Shown here: positions 14,358 to 21,637 of the stretch, in pieces
How the letters are laid out: each line of letters starts with the position of its first letter
How positions within the stretch are numbered: position 1 is the first letter of the stretch
Assembly (NCBI GenBank): GCA_033764095.1
Contig: JANRJF010000145.1
Span: forward strand, 1-26,220
From: JBDTMT01 sp033764095
GTDB taxonomy: Bacteria > Desulfobacterota > Binatia > HRBIN30 > CADEER01
Length of the DNA: 26,220 nucleotides
Reading direction: 5' to 3'
Program-made: the position numbers and the translations under genes
Notes under the pieces: model-generated
Databases searched by the model: none
What the model was told of the DNA's origin: nothing
The model's input: the letters and a program-made list of their open reading frames with translations, nothing else

Positions 14358-14366
14358 GTCAGAAGC

Positions 14367-14488
14367 TCACCACGGATGAACACAGAGAACCACAGAAAAA
14401 CCCGGAGGCGTTCGCGTCGAGGATGCCGCCTGCTTCACGCCACCGGCCTCCGGCTTTCTCTGTGGTTCTCCGTGTTCATCTGTGGTGA
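14367..14488. repeat. Imperfect palindromic repeat of the ACCACRGATGAACAC type
   Basis: The left arm (14367-14398, TCACCACGGATGAACACAGA...) and right arm (about 14457-14488, ending TTCATCTGTGGTGA) are near-perfect inverses over about 32 bp, with about 58 bp between. The arms themselves contain short phased direct units (AACACAGAG, AACCACAGA). The right end touches the TGA stop (14489-14491) of the phosphotriesterase-family gene. Repeats of this wording are, to my knowledge, widespread in environmental genomes. Confidence 0.85.
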
Positions 14489-15454
14489 TCAGTCTCCCCC
14501 GAAGTAGCGGCGCGGGTTGTCGATCAGCATCGCGTCGATCTTTTCCTGCGCGACGCCGGCCTGGCGCAGGGCGGGAACGATGTTGGTGAGCACGTGGCGC
14601 GGATCCCAGTGCGGCGCCAGGGTGTCGACCGGGATCGGCAGCGGGCGGCCGCGCCAGCACCAGACGGTGTCGTGCGACAGCACGATCTGCTTCTCGAAGC
14701 CGATGCCGAGCAGGCCGATCAGCGCCGCCAGGCGCAGCCGATCGGGCTGCAGCAACTCGAGCCCGAACCGATCGAAGCCGAGGTAGGCGCCCTGGTCGAG
14801 CATGTCGGTGTGGTAGCGCAGGTCGGCGCTGCCGCAGGAGTGCCCGATGGCGACGCGCGCCGGGTCGACGCCCTCGCCGCGCAGGATGGCGAGTTGCTCG
14901 CGTCCCATCGTGCCCTCATCGGTGTGGGTGGTGATCGGCGCGCCGGTCGCCTGGTGGGCGCGCGCCGCGGCAGTGATCACCTGGCGCTCGTAGTCGGTGA
15001 CCTGGTGCGGGCCGGTGGCGACCTTGATGACGCCGGCCTTGATGCCGGTCTCGCCGATGCCGACGGTGACCTCCTTGATGAAGGTCTCGGTCATCTCGCC
15101 GACGACGTCGGTGAAGCCGCCGCGGAACTTGTAGTACGGCGCGGCGCCCGACTCCTCCTTGTAGAGGCCGGTGGCGCAGATGACCTGCACGCCGGAGGCC
15201 TGCGACACCTCGGCGGCGAACTCGACATCGCGGCCGAGGTCGATCGGGCACGGATCGACCAGCGCGGTCACGCCGAGCGCCTTGAGCTCCAGCATGCGCT
15301 CGACGCACACGCGCTTCGCCTCGCCGCGGTCCCACGCCGGCGCGGCGGTGTCCGACTCCCACCCTGGCCAGCCGATCAGCAGATGCTCGTGCATGAGCGT
15401 GATGCCGAGGTCGCTCGCCCGACCGGCGCCGGTGACGGTGTGGATGGTGGACAT
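14489..15454 (-). CDS. Phosphotriesterase-family (PTE/PHP) metal-dependent hydrolase
   Basis: A 321-aa protein from ATG 15454, with GAGGAGGG just upstream. It is an amidohydrolase-superfamily TIM barrel of the PF02126 type. The metal site is complete: H22 and H24 in LMHEHLL, K144 in GVIKVATG (the carbamylated Lys position), H177 in TTHTDE, H205 in AIGHSCGS, and D262 in LSHDTVW. Members include bacterial paraoxonases, lactonases and proteins of unknown substrate. The loop sequences do not allow a choice; lactone or phosphoester hydrolysis is equally possible. No signal peptide is visible, so it is cytoplasmic. The gene is bracketed by two palindromic repeats (14367-14488 and 15477-15570) and is otherwise monocistronic. 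Confidence 0.85.
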   Translation of the reverse strand: MSTIHTVTGAGRASDLGITLMHEHLLIGWPGWESDTAAPAWDRGEAKRVCVERMLELKALGVTALVDPCPIDLGRDVEFAAEVSQASGVQVICATGLYKEESGAAPYYKFRGGFTDVVGEMTETFIKEVTVGIGETGIKAGVIKVATGPHQVTDYERQVITAAARAHQATGAPITTHTDEGTMGREQLAILRGEGVDPARVAIGHSCGSADLRYHTDMLDQGAYLGFDRFGLELLQPDRLRLAALIGLLGIGFEKQIVLSHDTVWCWRGRPLPIPVDTLAPHWDPRHVLTNIVPALRQAGVAQEKIDAMLIDNPRRYFGGD

Positions 15455-15476
15455 GGTGGACCCTCCTCACGATCGA

Positions 15477-15570
15477 AAAGGCGTGCGGAGGTCCGCAGGT
15501 GCGGAGGCCAGGCCGCCTATCACCTCCGCACCTCAGTACCTCAGTACCTCCGCACCTCCGCACGCCTCTT
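15477..15570. repeat. Palindrome built from GGTRCKGA octamers
   Basis: The right arm (15521-15570), read on the minus strand, is a run of octamers GGTGCGGA, GGTACTGA, GGTACTGA, GGTGCGGA flanked by AGGCGTGCGGA. The left arm (15477-15508) carries the same ends with the middle octamers lost. It lies between acyP (stop at 15573) and the phosphotriesterase-family gene, within 3 bp of the acyP stop, so it can also act as the acyP terminator. Confidence 0.8.
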
Positions 15571-15572
15571 CC

Positions 15573-15845
15573 TCATACCCGCACGCGGAACTCCGCCGCC
15601 AGCGCCTCGTCCGGCGCCGGCATCTCCGCGACCTGGCTGACGCGGGCGCTGGGCGGGCCATGGCGGCACCAGTCGCGCAGGCGCATGATCGCGTCTTCCG
15701 CGCCCTCGGCGACCACCTCGACGCTGCCGTCGGGCAGGTTGCGGGCCCAGCCGGCGAGGCCGAGGCGGCGGCCCTGCTCGACCGTCGCCCAGCGGAAGCC
15801 GACGCCCTGCACGCGGCCGCGCACGATCAGGCGGACCCGCGTCAT
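15573..15845 (-). CDS. acyP: Acylphosphatase
   Basis: A 90-aa protein, the usual acylphosphatase length. RLIVRGRVQGVGFRW contains the phosphate-binding loop with the catalytic Arg (R18). GWARNLPDGSVEVVAEG contains the catalytic Asn (N36) and the conserved GxVE strand. It hydrolyses acyl phosphates such as acetyl or carbamoyl phosphate in the cytosol. The ATG (15845-15843) overlaps the ligA TGA (15844-15842) as ATGA, so translation is coupled to DNA ligase. The C-terminus EFRVRV fits the last beta strand. Confidence 0.95.
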   Translation of the reverse strand: MTRVRLIVRGRVQGVGFRWATVEQGRRLGLAGWARNLPDGSVEVVAEGAEDAIMRLRDWCRHGPPSARVSQVAEMPAPDEALAAEFRVRV

Positions 15846-17866
15846 GTTTCGAGCCGCCGATCGAGCTCGCGCTCGTCGATCACCGGCACGCCGAGCGTCT
15901 TCGCCTTCTCGATCTTCGAGCCGGGATCCTCGCCGGCGACCAGGAAGTCGGTCTTGCGGCTCAGGCTGCCGGTCACCTTGCCGCCGGCCGCCTCGATGCG
16001 CTCGACGATCGCGTCGCGCGGCGCCGACAAGGTGCCGGTGATGACCAGCGTCTTGCCGGCCAGCGGCCCGCCGCGGCGGCGCGGCGCCGGCGCCACCGGC
16101 GTCACCACCGCGAGCAGCCGCGTGATCAACTGGCGGTTGCTCGGCTCGCGGAAAAAGGCGTGGATCTCGCGCGCCGTCTCGGGGCCGATGTCGCGCACGC
16201 CGCTGAGCGTCTCCTGGTCGGCGTCCATCAGCGCACGCAGGTCGCCGAAGCGCTCGGCCAGCAGGCTGGCGGTGCGCTCGCCCACCTGCGGGATGCCGAG
16301 CCCATTGATCAGCCGGTCGAGCGGCGTGTTCTCGCGCGTCGCGGCGATCGCGTTGACCAGGTTGGTGGCCGACTTCTCGCCCATGCGCTCCAGCGCGGCG
16401 AGCTGCTCGACGGTGAGCTGGTAGAGGTCGGCGACGTCGCGCACCAGGCCGGCATCGAGCAGCTGCGCCACCAGCTTGTCGCCCAGGCCGTCGATGTTGA
16501 GCGCGTGTTTGGACGCGTAGTGGCGCAGCACCTCGCGGCGCTGCGCCGGGCACTCGAGGTTGATGCAGCGATAGGCAGCGGCGCCCTCCTCGCGCACCAC
16601 CGTGCCGCCGCACACCGGGCAGGCGCTCGGCATCGCGAACTCCCGCTCGCGTCCACGGCGTTTCTCGACCAGCACACGCACCACATACGGGATGACGTCG
16701 CCGGCGCGCTCGATCAGCACGGTGTCGCCGATGCGCACGTCCTTGCGCCGCACCTCGTCCATGTTGTGCAGCGAAGCGTTGCTGATGGTCACGCCGCCGA
16801 CCTGCACCGGCTCCAGCTCGGCGACCGGGGTCAGCGTACCGGTGCGGCCGACCGATGGGACGATGTTGTTGACCCGCGTCTCGGCCTGCTGCGCCTTGAA
16901 CTTGAACGCGATCGCCCAGCGCGGCGAGCGCGACACCTCGCCGAGGCGCCGTTGCCAGTCCAGCGAGTCGACCTTGGCGACGATGCCATCGACCTCGTAC
17001 TCCAGCGCCGCGCGCGCCGCGCCGATCTCGGCGTGGTAGGCGACCAGGGCGTCGGCGCCGACGCACGTGCGCGTGCGCGGGCTGGTCTCGAAGCCCCAGG
17101 CGGTGAGCGCGGCGAGCAACTCCGAATGGCGCGCCAGGGCGGGGCCGCCGACGATCTCGCCGGGACTGTACACGTAGAGGCGCAGCGGCCGCGACCGTGT
17201 GATCTGCGCGTCGAGCTGGCGCAGCGAGCCGGCGGCGGCGTTGCGCGGGTTGGCGAACGGCGGCTCGCCGGCCGCGGCGCGCGCGGCGTTCAGCTGCGCG
17301 AACGCGGCGCGCGGGAAGACCACCTCGCCGCGCACCTCCAGGCGCGCGGGCGGCGCCGGACCGCGCGTCGGCGCGACCAGCCGCTTCGGCAGGTTGCGGA
17401 TGGTGCGCACGTTCGGCGTCACGTCCTCGCCGGTGAAGCCGTCGCCGCGCGTCGATGCGACGCTGAGCGCCCCGTCGACGTACACCACCTCGACCGCCAG
17501 GCCGTCGAGCTTCGGCTCGGCGACGTACTCGATCGGCGCCTCGCTGCGCAGCAGCTTGCGCACGCGGGCGTCGAACTCGCGCAGCTCCTCCTCCGACATG
17601 GCGTTGTCGAGCGACAACATCGGCAGCGTGTGACGCACCGCCGCGAAGCGCGCCGCCGGTTCGGCGCCGACGCGCTGGGTGGGCGAGTCGGACGTGCGCA
17701 GCGCCGGATAGCGCTCCTCCAGCTCGGCCAGGCGGCGGAACAGCGCGTCGTACTCGGCGTCGGAGATGGTCGGCGCGTCGTCGACGTAGTAGCGCGCGTT
17801 GTGCTCCGCCAGCTCGCGTCGCAGGCGCGCGACCTCCCTGGTGATCTTGGCGCTGGGCTCCGACAC
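15842..17866 (-). CDS. ligA: NAD-dependent DNA ligase LigA
   Basis: A 674-aa protein. The GTG at 17866 is chosen because AGGGAGA precedes it by about 8 nt and translation then starts right before the Ia domain (REVARLRRELAEHNARYYVDDAPTISDAEYD), which binds NMN. Adenylation domain: AEPKLDGLAVEVVY with K119 as the AMP-accepting Lys, then STRGDGFTGEDVT and VRGEVVF, then EVDGIVAKV and WAIAFKFKAQQAET. The OB fold follows (GRTGTLTPVAEL...VSNASLHN-like VTISNASLHNMDEV). The Zn finger has four Cys (CPVCGG...RCINLECPAQ). Helix-hairpin-helix repeats and a C-terminal BRCT domain (LAGKTLVITGTLS to the end) complete the standard architecture. It joins Okazaki fragments. It is coupled to acyP and divergent from the TPR/barrel gene. 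Confidence 0.97.
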   Translation of the reverse strand: MSEPSAKITREVARLRRELAEHNARYYVDDAPTISDAEYDALFRRLAELEERYPALRTSDSPTQRVGAEPAARFAAVRHTLPMLSLDNAMSEEELREFDARVRKLLRSEAPIEYVAEPKLDGLAVEVVYVDGALSVASTRGDGFTGEDVTPNVRTIRNLPKRLVAPTRGPAPPARLEVRGEVVFPRAAFAQLNAARAAAGEPPFANPRNAAAGSLRQLDAQITRSRPLRLYVYSPGEIVGGPALARHSELLAALTAWGFETSPRTRTCVGADALVAYHAEIGAARAALEYEVDGIVAKVDSLDWQRRLGEVSRSPRWAIAFKFKAQQAETRVNNIVPSVGRTGTLTPVAELEPVQVGGVTISNASLHNMDEVRRKDVRIGDTVLIERAGDVIPYVVRVLVEKRRGREREFAMPSACPVCGGTVVREEGAAAYRCINLECPAQRREVLRHYASKHALNIDGLGDKLVAQLLDAGLVRDVADLYQLTVEQLAALERMGEKSATNLVNAIAATRENTPLDRLINGLGIPQVGERTASLLAERFGDLRALMDADQETLSGVRDIGPETAREIHAFFREPSNRQLITRLLAVVTPVAPAPRRRGGPLAGKTLVITGTLSAPRDAIVERIEAAGGKVTGSLSRKTDFLVAGEDPGSKIEKAKTLGVPVIDERELDRRLET

Positions 17867-17966
17867 CGCTGGTCTCCCTATCGCAGCGGCGGCAGCGAGC
17901 GAAGTGCCGGCGGCGCGCTTGACCCTCCGGAACTGGCACGGCATAAGGCGCGCGCCAGGGGCGGCC
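17867..17966. promoter_or_regulatory. Divergent promoter region of ligA and the TPR/barrel gene
   Basis: A 100-bp gap holds the ligA ribosome site (AGGGAGA on the minus strand, near 17875-17881). I see no clear -35/-10 boxes in the GC-rich remainder. Confidence 0.35.
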
Positions 17967-19499
17967 ATGCGGAGGGGTGTGACCTGTCGGCTCGCGTTGA
18001 GCCTCGGCCTGCTCGCGTTAGCGATCGCGGCGCCGGCGCTCGCCAACACGCGCTCGCAGCAGCTCTACGCCAAGGCGCTGATCCCCTTCCACGCGCAGCG
18101 CTGGCAGGACGCGCAGCGGCTGCTCAACGACGCGGTGCTCGCCGATCCGGACGATGCCGTGGCGCTCTACTACCGCGGTCTGACCTATGCGCGCCTCGGC
18201 CAGGGCGCGGAGGCGATCCGCGACATCGAGCACGCGCTGGCGCTCAAGCCCGACCTGGAGCCGGCGGTGCTCGACCTCGGCATCCTCTACGCCGAGACCG
18301 GCCAGTACGCGTCGGCGCAACAGTGGCTGGAACGGGCGCACCAGCAGCCGGCGAACCGCTTCACCGCCGCCTTCTACCTCGGCCTGGTGAGCCTGCGCAC
18401 CGGCCAGAACGCGGCAGCCGTCCAGTCGTTCACCGAGGCCGCCAAGGACCCGGGGCTGCGCCAGGCGGCGCAGTACTACCAGGCGGTGGCGCAGTGGCGC
18501 GACGGCGAGCGCGGCGAGGCCCAGGCGCTGTTCACTCAGGTCGAGGGCGGCGGCGCCGATCTGGAGACCGCGCAGGTGGCGAAGCAGTTCCTCGCCAACC
18601 CGCCGAGCGCGGTGGCCGGCGAGCCGACCGGGTTCGAGGCGCACGCCAACGCCGGCTTCGGCTACGACAGCAACGTCGCGCTGATCCCGAGCAGCTCGGC
18701 GGCGCAGGCCGGGCTCGACACCGACGGCGAGATGGACGGCATGTTCCGCGTCGGCGCCGGCGCCGGCTACACCTGGACCGACGACAACCTGGGCAGCGCC
18801 AACCTCGGGTACAACCTGTACCAGAGCGTGCACTTCACCACCTCGACCTACGACCTGACCAGCAACCGCATCAACCTGACGCTGGCGACGCCGCGCGGCC
18901 GCTTCTGGCAGGCCGGCATCGTCGGGCTCTACGACGTCTACTTCCTCAACTACCAGACCTTCTACCAGGCCGGGCGCGGTACGCCGTTCCTCAACTTCTA
19001 CGAGGGCGACATCGCCGCGACGCAGGTGTTCTACTCGTTCGGCGGCCAGGACTTCTTCCGCGGCCCGTTCGACCCGTTCCGCGACTCGTACATCAACGCC
19101 GCCGGCGCGCGGCAGTACTTCCTGCTCGGCGCCGCCAACCGCTACCTCAGCCTCGGCTACCGCTGGGACGACTACGATCCGCTGTCGCGCGACGGCACCG
19201 ACTTCGCCTACACCGACAACATGTTCGATGTCGCCGTCGACTTCGACGTGTACGAGGGCGGCCACGCCCAGATGGGCTACCTGTTCGACCTGCAGGAGTA
19301 CGAGCACCCCAACAGCCGCACCGATTACAGCAAACGGCGGCATGACGGGCAGAACCAGGTGGTGCTCAACTTCACCCACCAGTTCACCGACCTGATCTCG
19401 GCCGACATCGCCTATCTGGGCGTGTTCAACGGCTCGAACATCCCCGACTTCGAGTACAACCGGAACATCATCCAGGCGAACGTATGGCTGCAGTTCTGA
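17967..19499 (+). CDS. TPR-containing outer-membrane beta-barrel protein
   Basis: A 510-aa protein from ATG 17967. Residues 1-27 form a signal peptide (LALSLGLLALAIAAPALA). About residues 28-215 are TPR-like helical repeats, e.g. AVALYYRGLTYARLGQGAEAIRDIEHALALKPD and AVLDLGILYAETGQYASAQQWLERA. From about residue 225 the sequence changes to alternating aromatic/polar beta strands (FEAHANAGFGYDSNV, RVGAGAGYTWTD, YFLLGAANRYLSLGYRWDDY) and ends in VWLQF, the terminal Phe recognised by the BAM machinery. N-terminal TPR plus C-terminal barrel resembles surface-lipoprotein assembly modifiers (Slam) and exopolysaccharide exporters, but I cannot assign either. It overlaps the FecR-domain gene by 16 bp, suggesting a joint envelope function. 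Confidence 0.75.
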   Translation: MRRGVTCRLALSLGLLALAIAAPALANTRSQQLYAKALIPFHAQRWQDAQRLLNDAVLADPDDAVALYYRGLTYARLGQGAEAIRDIEHALALKPDLEPAVLDLGILYAETGQYASAQQWLERAHQQPANRFTAAFYLGLVSLRTGQNAAAVQSFTEAAKDPGLRQAAQYYQAVAQWRDGERGEAQALFTQVEGGGADLETAQVAKQFLANPPSAVAGEPTGFEAHANAGFGYDSNVALIPSSSAAQAGLDTDGEMDGMFRVGAGAGYTWTDDNLGSANLGYNLYQSVHFTTSTYDLTSNRINLTLATPRGRFWQAGIVGLYDVYFLNYQTFYQAGRGTPFLNFYEGDIAATQVFYSFGGQDFFRGPFDPFRDSYINAAGARQYFLLGAANRYLSLGYRWDDYDPLSRDGTDFAYTDNMFDVAVDFDVYEGGHAQMGYLFDLQEYEHPNSRTDYSKRRHDGQNQVVLNFTHQFTDLISADIAYLGVFNGSNIPDFEYNRNIIQANVWLQF

Positions 19500-20368
19500 G
19501 TGATCGGCGCGGCCGCGCCGCCGCCCTGCTCACCGCGCTGGTGCTCGGCTTGAGCACGCCGGCCTTCGGCCAGGGGACCGCGGCGAGCTTCGCGCGCGTC
19601 AGCGGCAACGTCGAGGTGCAGCGCGGCGCCAACGGCGAATGGCAGGCGGCGTTCATCGGCGCGCCGGTCTTCGTCGGCGAGACGATTCGCACCGACGCCA
19701 CCGGTTCGGCGCTGCTGGTGTTCAACGACGACGGCGTGCTGGCCCTCGGCAACGCCACGACGCTCACCGTCGAGCGCTATCCCGGCACGGCGAAGAACCA
19801 GCGCAACGCGCTGTTCAAGCTGGCGCAGGGCGCGGTCGAGGCGATGGTCACCGGCTACAAGGCCGAGGACGCGCGTTTCGAGATCGAGACCCCGTCGGCG
19901 GTGGCGCGCGTGCAGAGCACCCGCTTCGTCGTGCGCTTCGACCCGACGACCAGGGCGACCGACGTCGCCGGGCTCGACGGCGTCGTCGCCGTGCAGGGCC
20001 GCACCGGGCTGATCGGCCCCGGCGTCGCGGTCGGACCGGACGAGGCGACGCGGGTCGAGAGCGGCAAGTTCCCGACCGAGGTGAAGCCGTTCGACGCCGC
20101 GCAGCGCAGCGCGCTGTTCGCCGGCCTGGTCGGCATCGGCACCGGCGAGCGCGACGGCCTCGCCGCCAACAACCCGGTGCTGGAAGGACGCGTCGTCGCC
20201 CCGCAGGATCGGCCGCAGGTGGCGACCGCGGCGGAGGGCGGGTATCTGCATCCGTCGATCCCCGACGAACCGCTCATCTGGCGCCTGTCGCCGGACATCC
20301 GCGCCAACACCCAGCCGATCCCGGTCTATCAGGCCGTCCCGCCGAACGAAGTCCCGCCGCAGCCCTGA
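19484..20368 (+). CDS. FecR-domain periplasmic protein
   Basis: A 294-aa protein from ATG 19484, inside the end of the barrel gene. Signal peptide: AAALLTALVLGLSTPAFGQ. The FecR domain spans about residues 35-170: ARVSGNVEVQRG..GEWQAAF, VGETIRTDATGSALLVFNDDGVLALGNATTLTVE, LFKLAQGAVEAMV, and FEIETPSAVARVQSTRFVV. There is no anti-sigma transmembrane segment, so this is the stand-alone secreted type rather than a FecR regulator. The C-terminus is Pro-rich and extended (QAVPPNEVPPQP). Such FecR proteins often accompany TPR or outer-membrane export proteins and may bind surface polysaccharide or peptidoglycan. The precise role is unknown. Confidence 0.8.
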   Translation: MAAVLSDRRGRAAALLTALVLGLSTPAFGQGTAASFARVSGNVEVQRGANGEWQAAFIGAPVFVGETIRTDATGSALLVFNDDGVLALGNATTLTVERYPGTAKNQRNALFKLAQGAVEAMVTGYKAEDARFEIETPSAVARVQSTRFVVRFDPTTRATDVAGLDGVVAVQGRTGLIGPGVAVGPDEATRVESGKFPTEVKPFDAAQRSALFAGLVGIGTGERDGLAANNPVLEGRVVAPQDRPQVATAAEGGYLHPSIPDEPLIWRLSPDIRANTQPIPVYQAVPPNEVPPQP

Positions 20369-20617
20369 TTCGCGACGCCGCAGGTGGTGCCATGCCACGT
20401 GCGGGCGCTCGCACTTGCGCGATCGCCTGGCAGGTGCGCGAGGCGTCAACAAATTCACGACTGCGAACTGTTTCGCGCTGCGCGCGCTACTTTCGAGGCG
20501 TTCGATGATTTGCGCCCGACCCGTGATGCGCCACGGCGGGACGCCTGCACGCTTGGTACGCGCCGTGCTGAAGAACTCGCGACAGCTATGACACGGTCGC
20601 AGCAGAGCGAGGGCGCT
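20369..20617. other. Non-coding gap upstream of the response regulator
   Basis: About 250 bp without a credible gene. A locally AT-richer patch (20449-20475, around CAACAAATTCACGACTGCG) could be promoter DNA for the response regulator, but no clear sigma-70 or sigma-54 boxes stand out. There is no terminator hairpin of note behind the FecR gene. Confidence 0.35.
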
Positions 20618-21067
20618 ATGGACCAGGACATCGACACCCCGGCACGCAAGGAAGTCATCCTGTTGGTCGATGACGAGCAGGACCATCTGATCATCACCCG
20701 CCGCTTCCTCGAGAGTCAGGGTTTCGACTGCGTCTGCGTCGACCGCGGCTGGGACGCGCTGCGCGTCCTGCAGGAACGGCCGGTCGACCTCATTCTGCTC
20801 GACCTGCACATGCCCGGCATGGACGGCTACTGCCTCGCCGAGAACATCCTGGCGCGCGAGCAGTTCCGCAACATCCCGATCGTCGCCTTCAGCTGTTACG
20901 ACCTGACGCGCTTCAAGCAGCGCGCGATGCGCTCCGGCATGGCCGACTTCATCCCCAAGCCGGTCGACCGCGCCCGCCTGCTCGCCACCGTGCGCGACCA
21001 GCTCAGCCTGCGCCACCGCCTGTCGCGTATGAGCGCGGTCGAGCACGACCTCAGCGAAAGCGCGTAG
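20618..21067 (+). CDS. Single-domain response regulator (CheY-like)
   Basis: A 149-aa protein. The ATG at 20618 is preferred because GAGCGAGGG lies just upstream; an ATG at 20588 would add ten residues without a good ribosome site. Receiver landmarks: acidic pocket D18-D19 in LLVDDEQD, phospho-acceptor D62 in LILLDLHMPGMDGY, switch Ser S92 in IVAFSCYD, and K114-P115 in FIPKPVD. There is no DNA-binding or enzymatic output domain; about 20 residues follow the receiver. It would act by protein interaction. No histidine kinase is adjacent, so the cognate kinase is elsewhere. Confidence 0.85.
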   Translation: MDQDIDTPARKEVILLVDDEQDHLIITRRFLESQGFDCVCVDRGWDALRVLQERPVDLILLDLHMPGMDGYCLAENILAREQFRNIPIVAFSCYDLTRFKQRAMRSGMADFIPKPVDRARLLATVRDQLSLRHRLSRMSAVEHDLSESA

Positions 21068-21087
21068 TCGTCGTCGCGCCCGGCGTA

Positions 21088-21157
21088 GTAGCGCGGCCCT
21101 CCGTGGGCGCTGTTGCTGTGCGTGGCTTCGGCGGGCGGCCCCGGAGGGCCGCGCTAC
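21088..21157. repeat. GTAGCGCGG-family palindrome between response regulator and thioredoxin genes
   Basis: A perfect 16-bp inverted repeat, GTAGCGCGGCCCTCCG (21088-21103) and its complement (21142-21157), with a 38-nt loop. Its arm is almost identical to that at 9683-9738 (GCCCTCCG versus GCCCTGCG). It lies 20 bp after the response-regulator stop and about 80 bp before the thioredoxin start. Confidence 0.9.
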
Positions 21158-21235
21158 CGGGCCGCGCGACCGGCCTTGCGCCTCTCTCTTCGCGCCGTTA
21201 AGGTCCGCCGACCCATCGCGAAAGGAGAACAGGCC

Positions 21236-21562
21236 GTGGGCAACGTGTTGGAAGTGAGCGATCAGACCTTCGAGCAGGAAGTGCTGAAGTCTCCGACGCC
21301 GGTGCTGGTCGATTTCTGGGCACCGTGGTGCGGCCCCTGCAAGGCGATCGCCCCGGTGGTCGATCAGCTCGCCGGCGAGTACGCCGGGCGGTTGAAGGTC
21401 GTGAAGATCAACGTCGACGACAACCCGCAGACGCCGGGGCGCTACGGCGTGCGCGGCATCCCGAACCTGGTGGTGATCAAGGGCGGCCAGGTCGCCGAGC
21501 AGATCGTCGGCGCCGCGCCGAAGGCACGCCTGGTGAAGGCGATCGACACGGCGCTGGCCTGA
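21236..21562 (+). CDS. trxA: Thioredoxin
   Basis: A 108-aa protein. The GTG at 21236 is preferred because AAAGGAGAA lies about 7 nt upstream and the resulting length is normal for thioredoxin 1. The active site WAPWCGPCK is present, followed by IAPVVDQLAGEYAGRLKVVKINVDDNP. The cis-Pro loop is VRGIPNLVVIKGG. There is no signal peptide, so it is a cytosolic disulfide reductant. One slight difference is TPGRYGVRGIP, where TA or IA is usual before the Tyr/Phe-Gly-Val motif. It is convergent with rodA across a palindromic repeat. Confidence 0.95.
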   Translation: MGNVLEVSDQTFEQEVLKSPTPVLVDFWAPWCGPCKAIAPVVDQLAGEYAGRLKVVKINVDDNPQTPGRYGVRGIPNLVVIKGGQVAEQIVGAAPKARLVKAIDTALA

Positions 21563-21567
21563 CCAGA

Positions 21568-21636
21568 AAGGCTGTTAGGGTGTTAGGCTGTTGGCTGTTA
21601 GGGGTCGCCCCTGACAGCCTAACAGCCGACAGCCTA
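21568..21636. repeat. Palindrome built from GSTGTTAG octamers
   Basis: The left arm (21568-21604) is a run of near-octamers AGGCTGTTAG, GGTGTTAG, GCTGTTG, GCTGTTAG. The right arm (21606-21636) is the inverse (CCTGACAG, CCTAACAG, CCGACAG, CCTA). The centre is GGGGTCGCCCC. It fills the gap between trxA (stop 21562) and rodA (stop 21638-21640) and is probably a bidirectional terminator. Confidence 0.85.
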
Positions 21637-21637
21637 C

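Noticed and set aside
16160..19345. A 1061-codon plus-strand open frame across ligA and the barrel gene
   Set aside because: It runs antisense to ligA and out of frame within the TPR/barrel gene, both of which have clear domains; it has no recognisable fold.
21176..21202. TTGCGC and GTTAAG as a sigma-70 promoter for trxA
   Set aside because: The spacing is only 15 bp and both boxes are poor matches; too weak to list as a feature.
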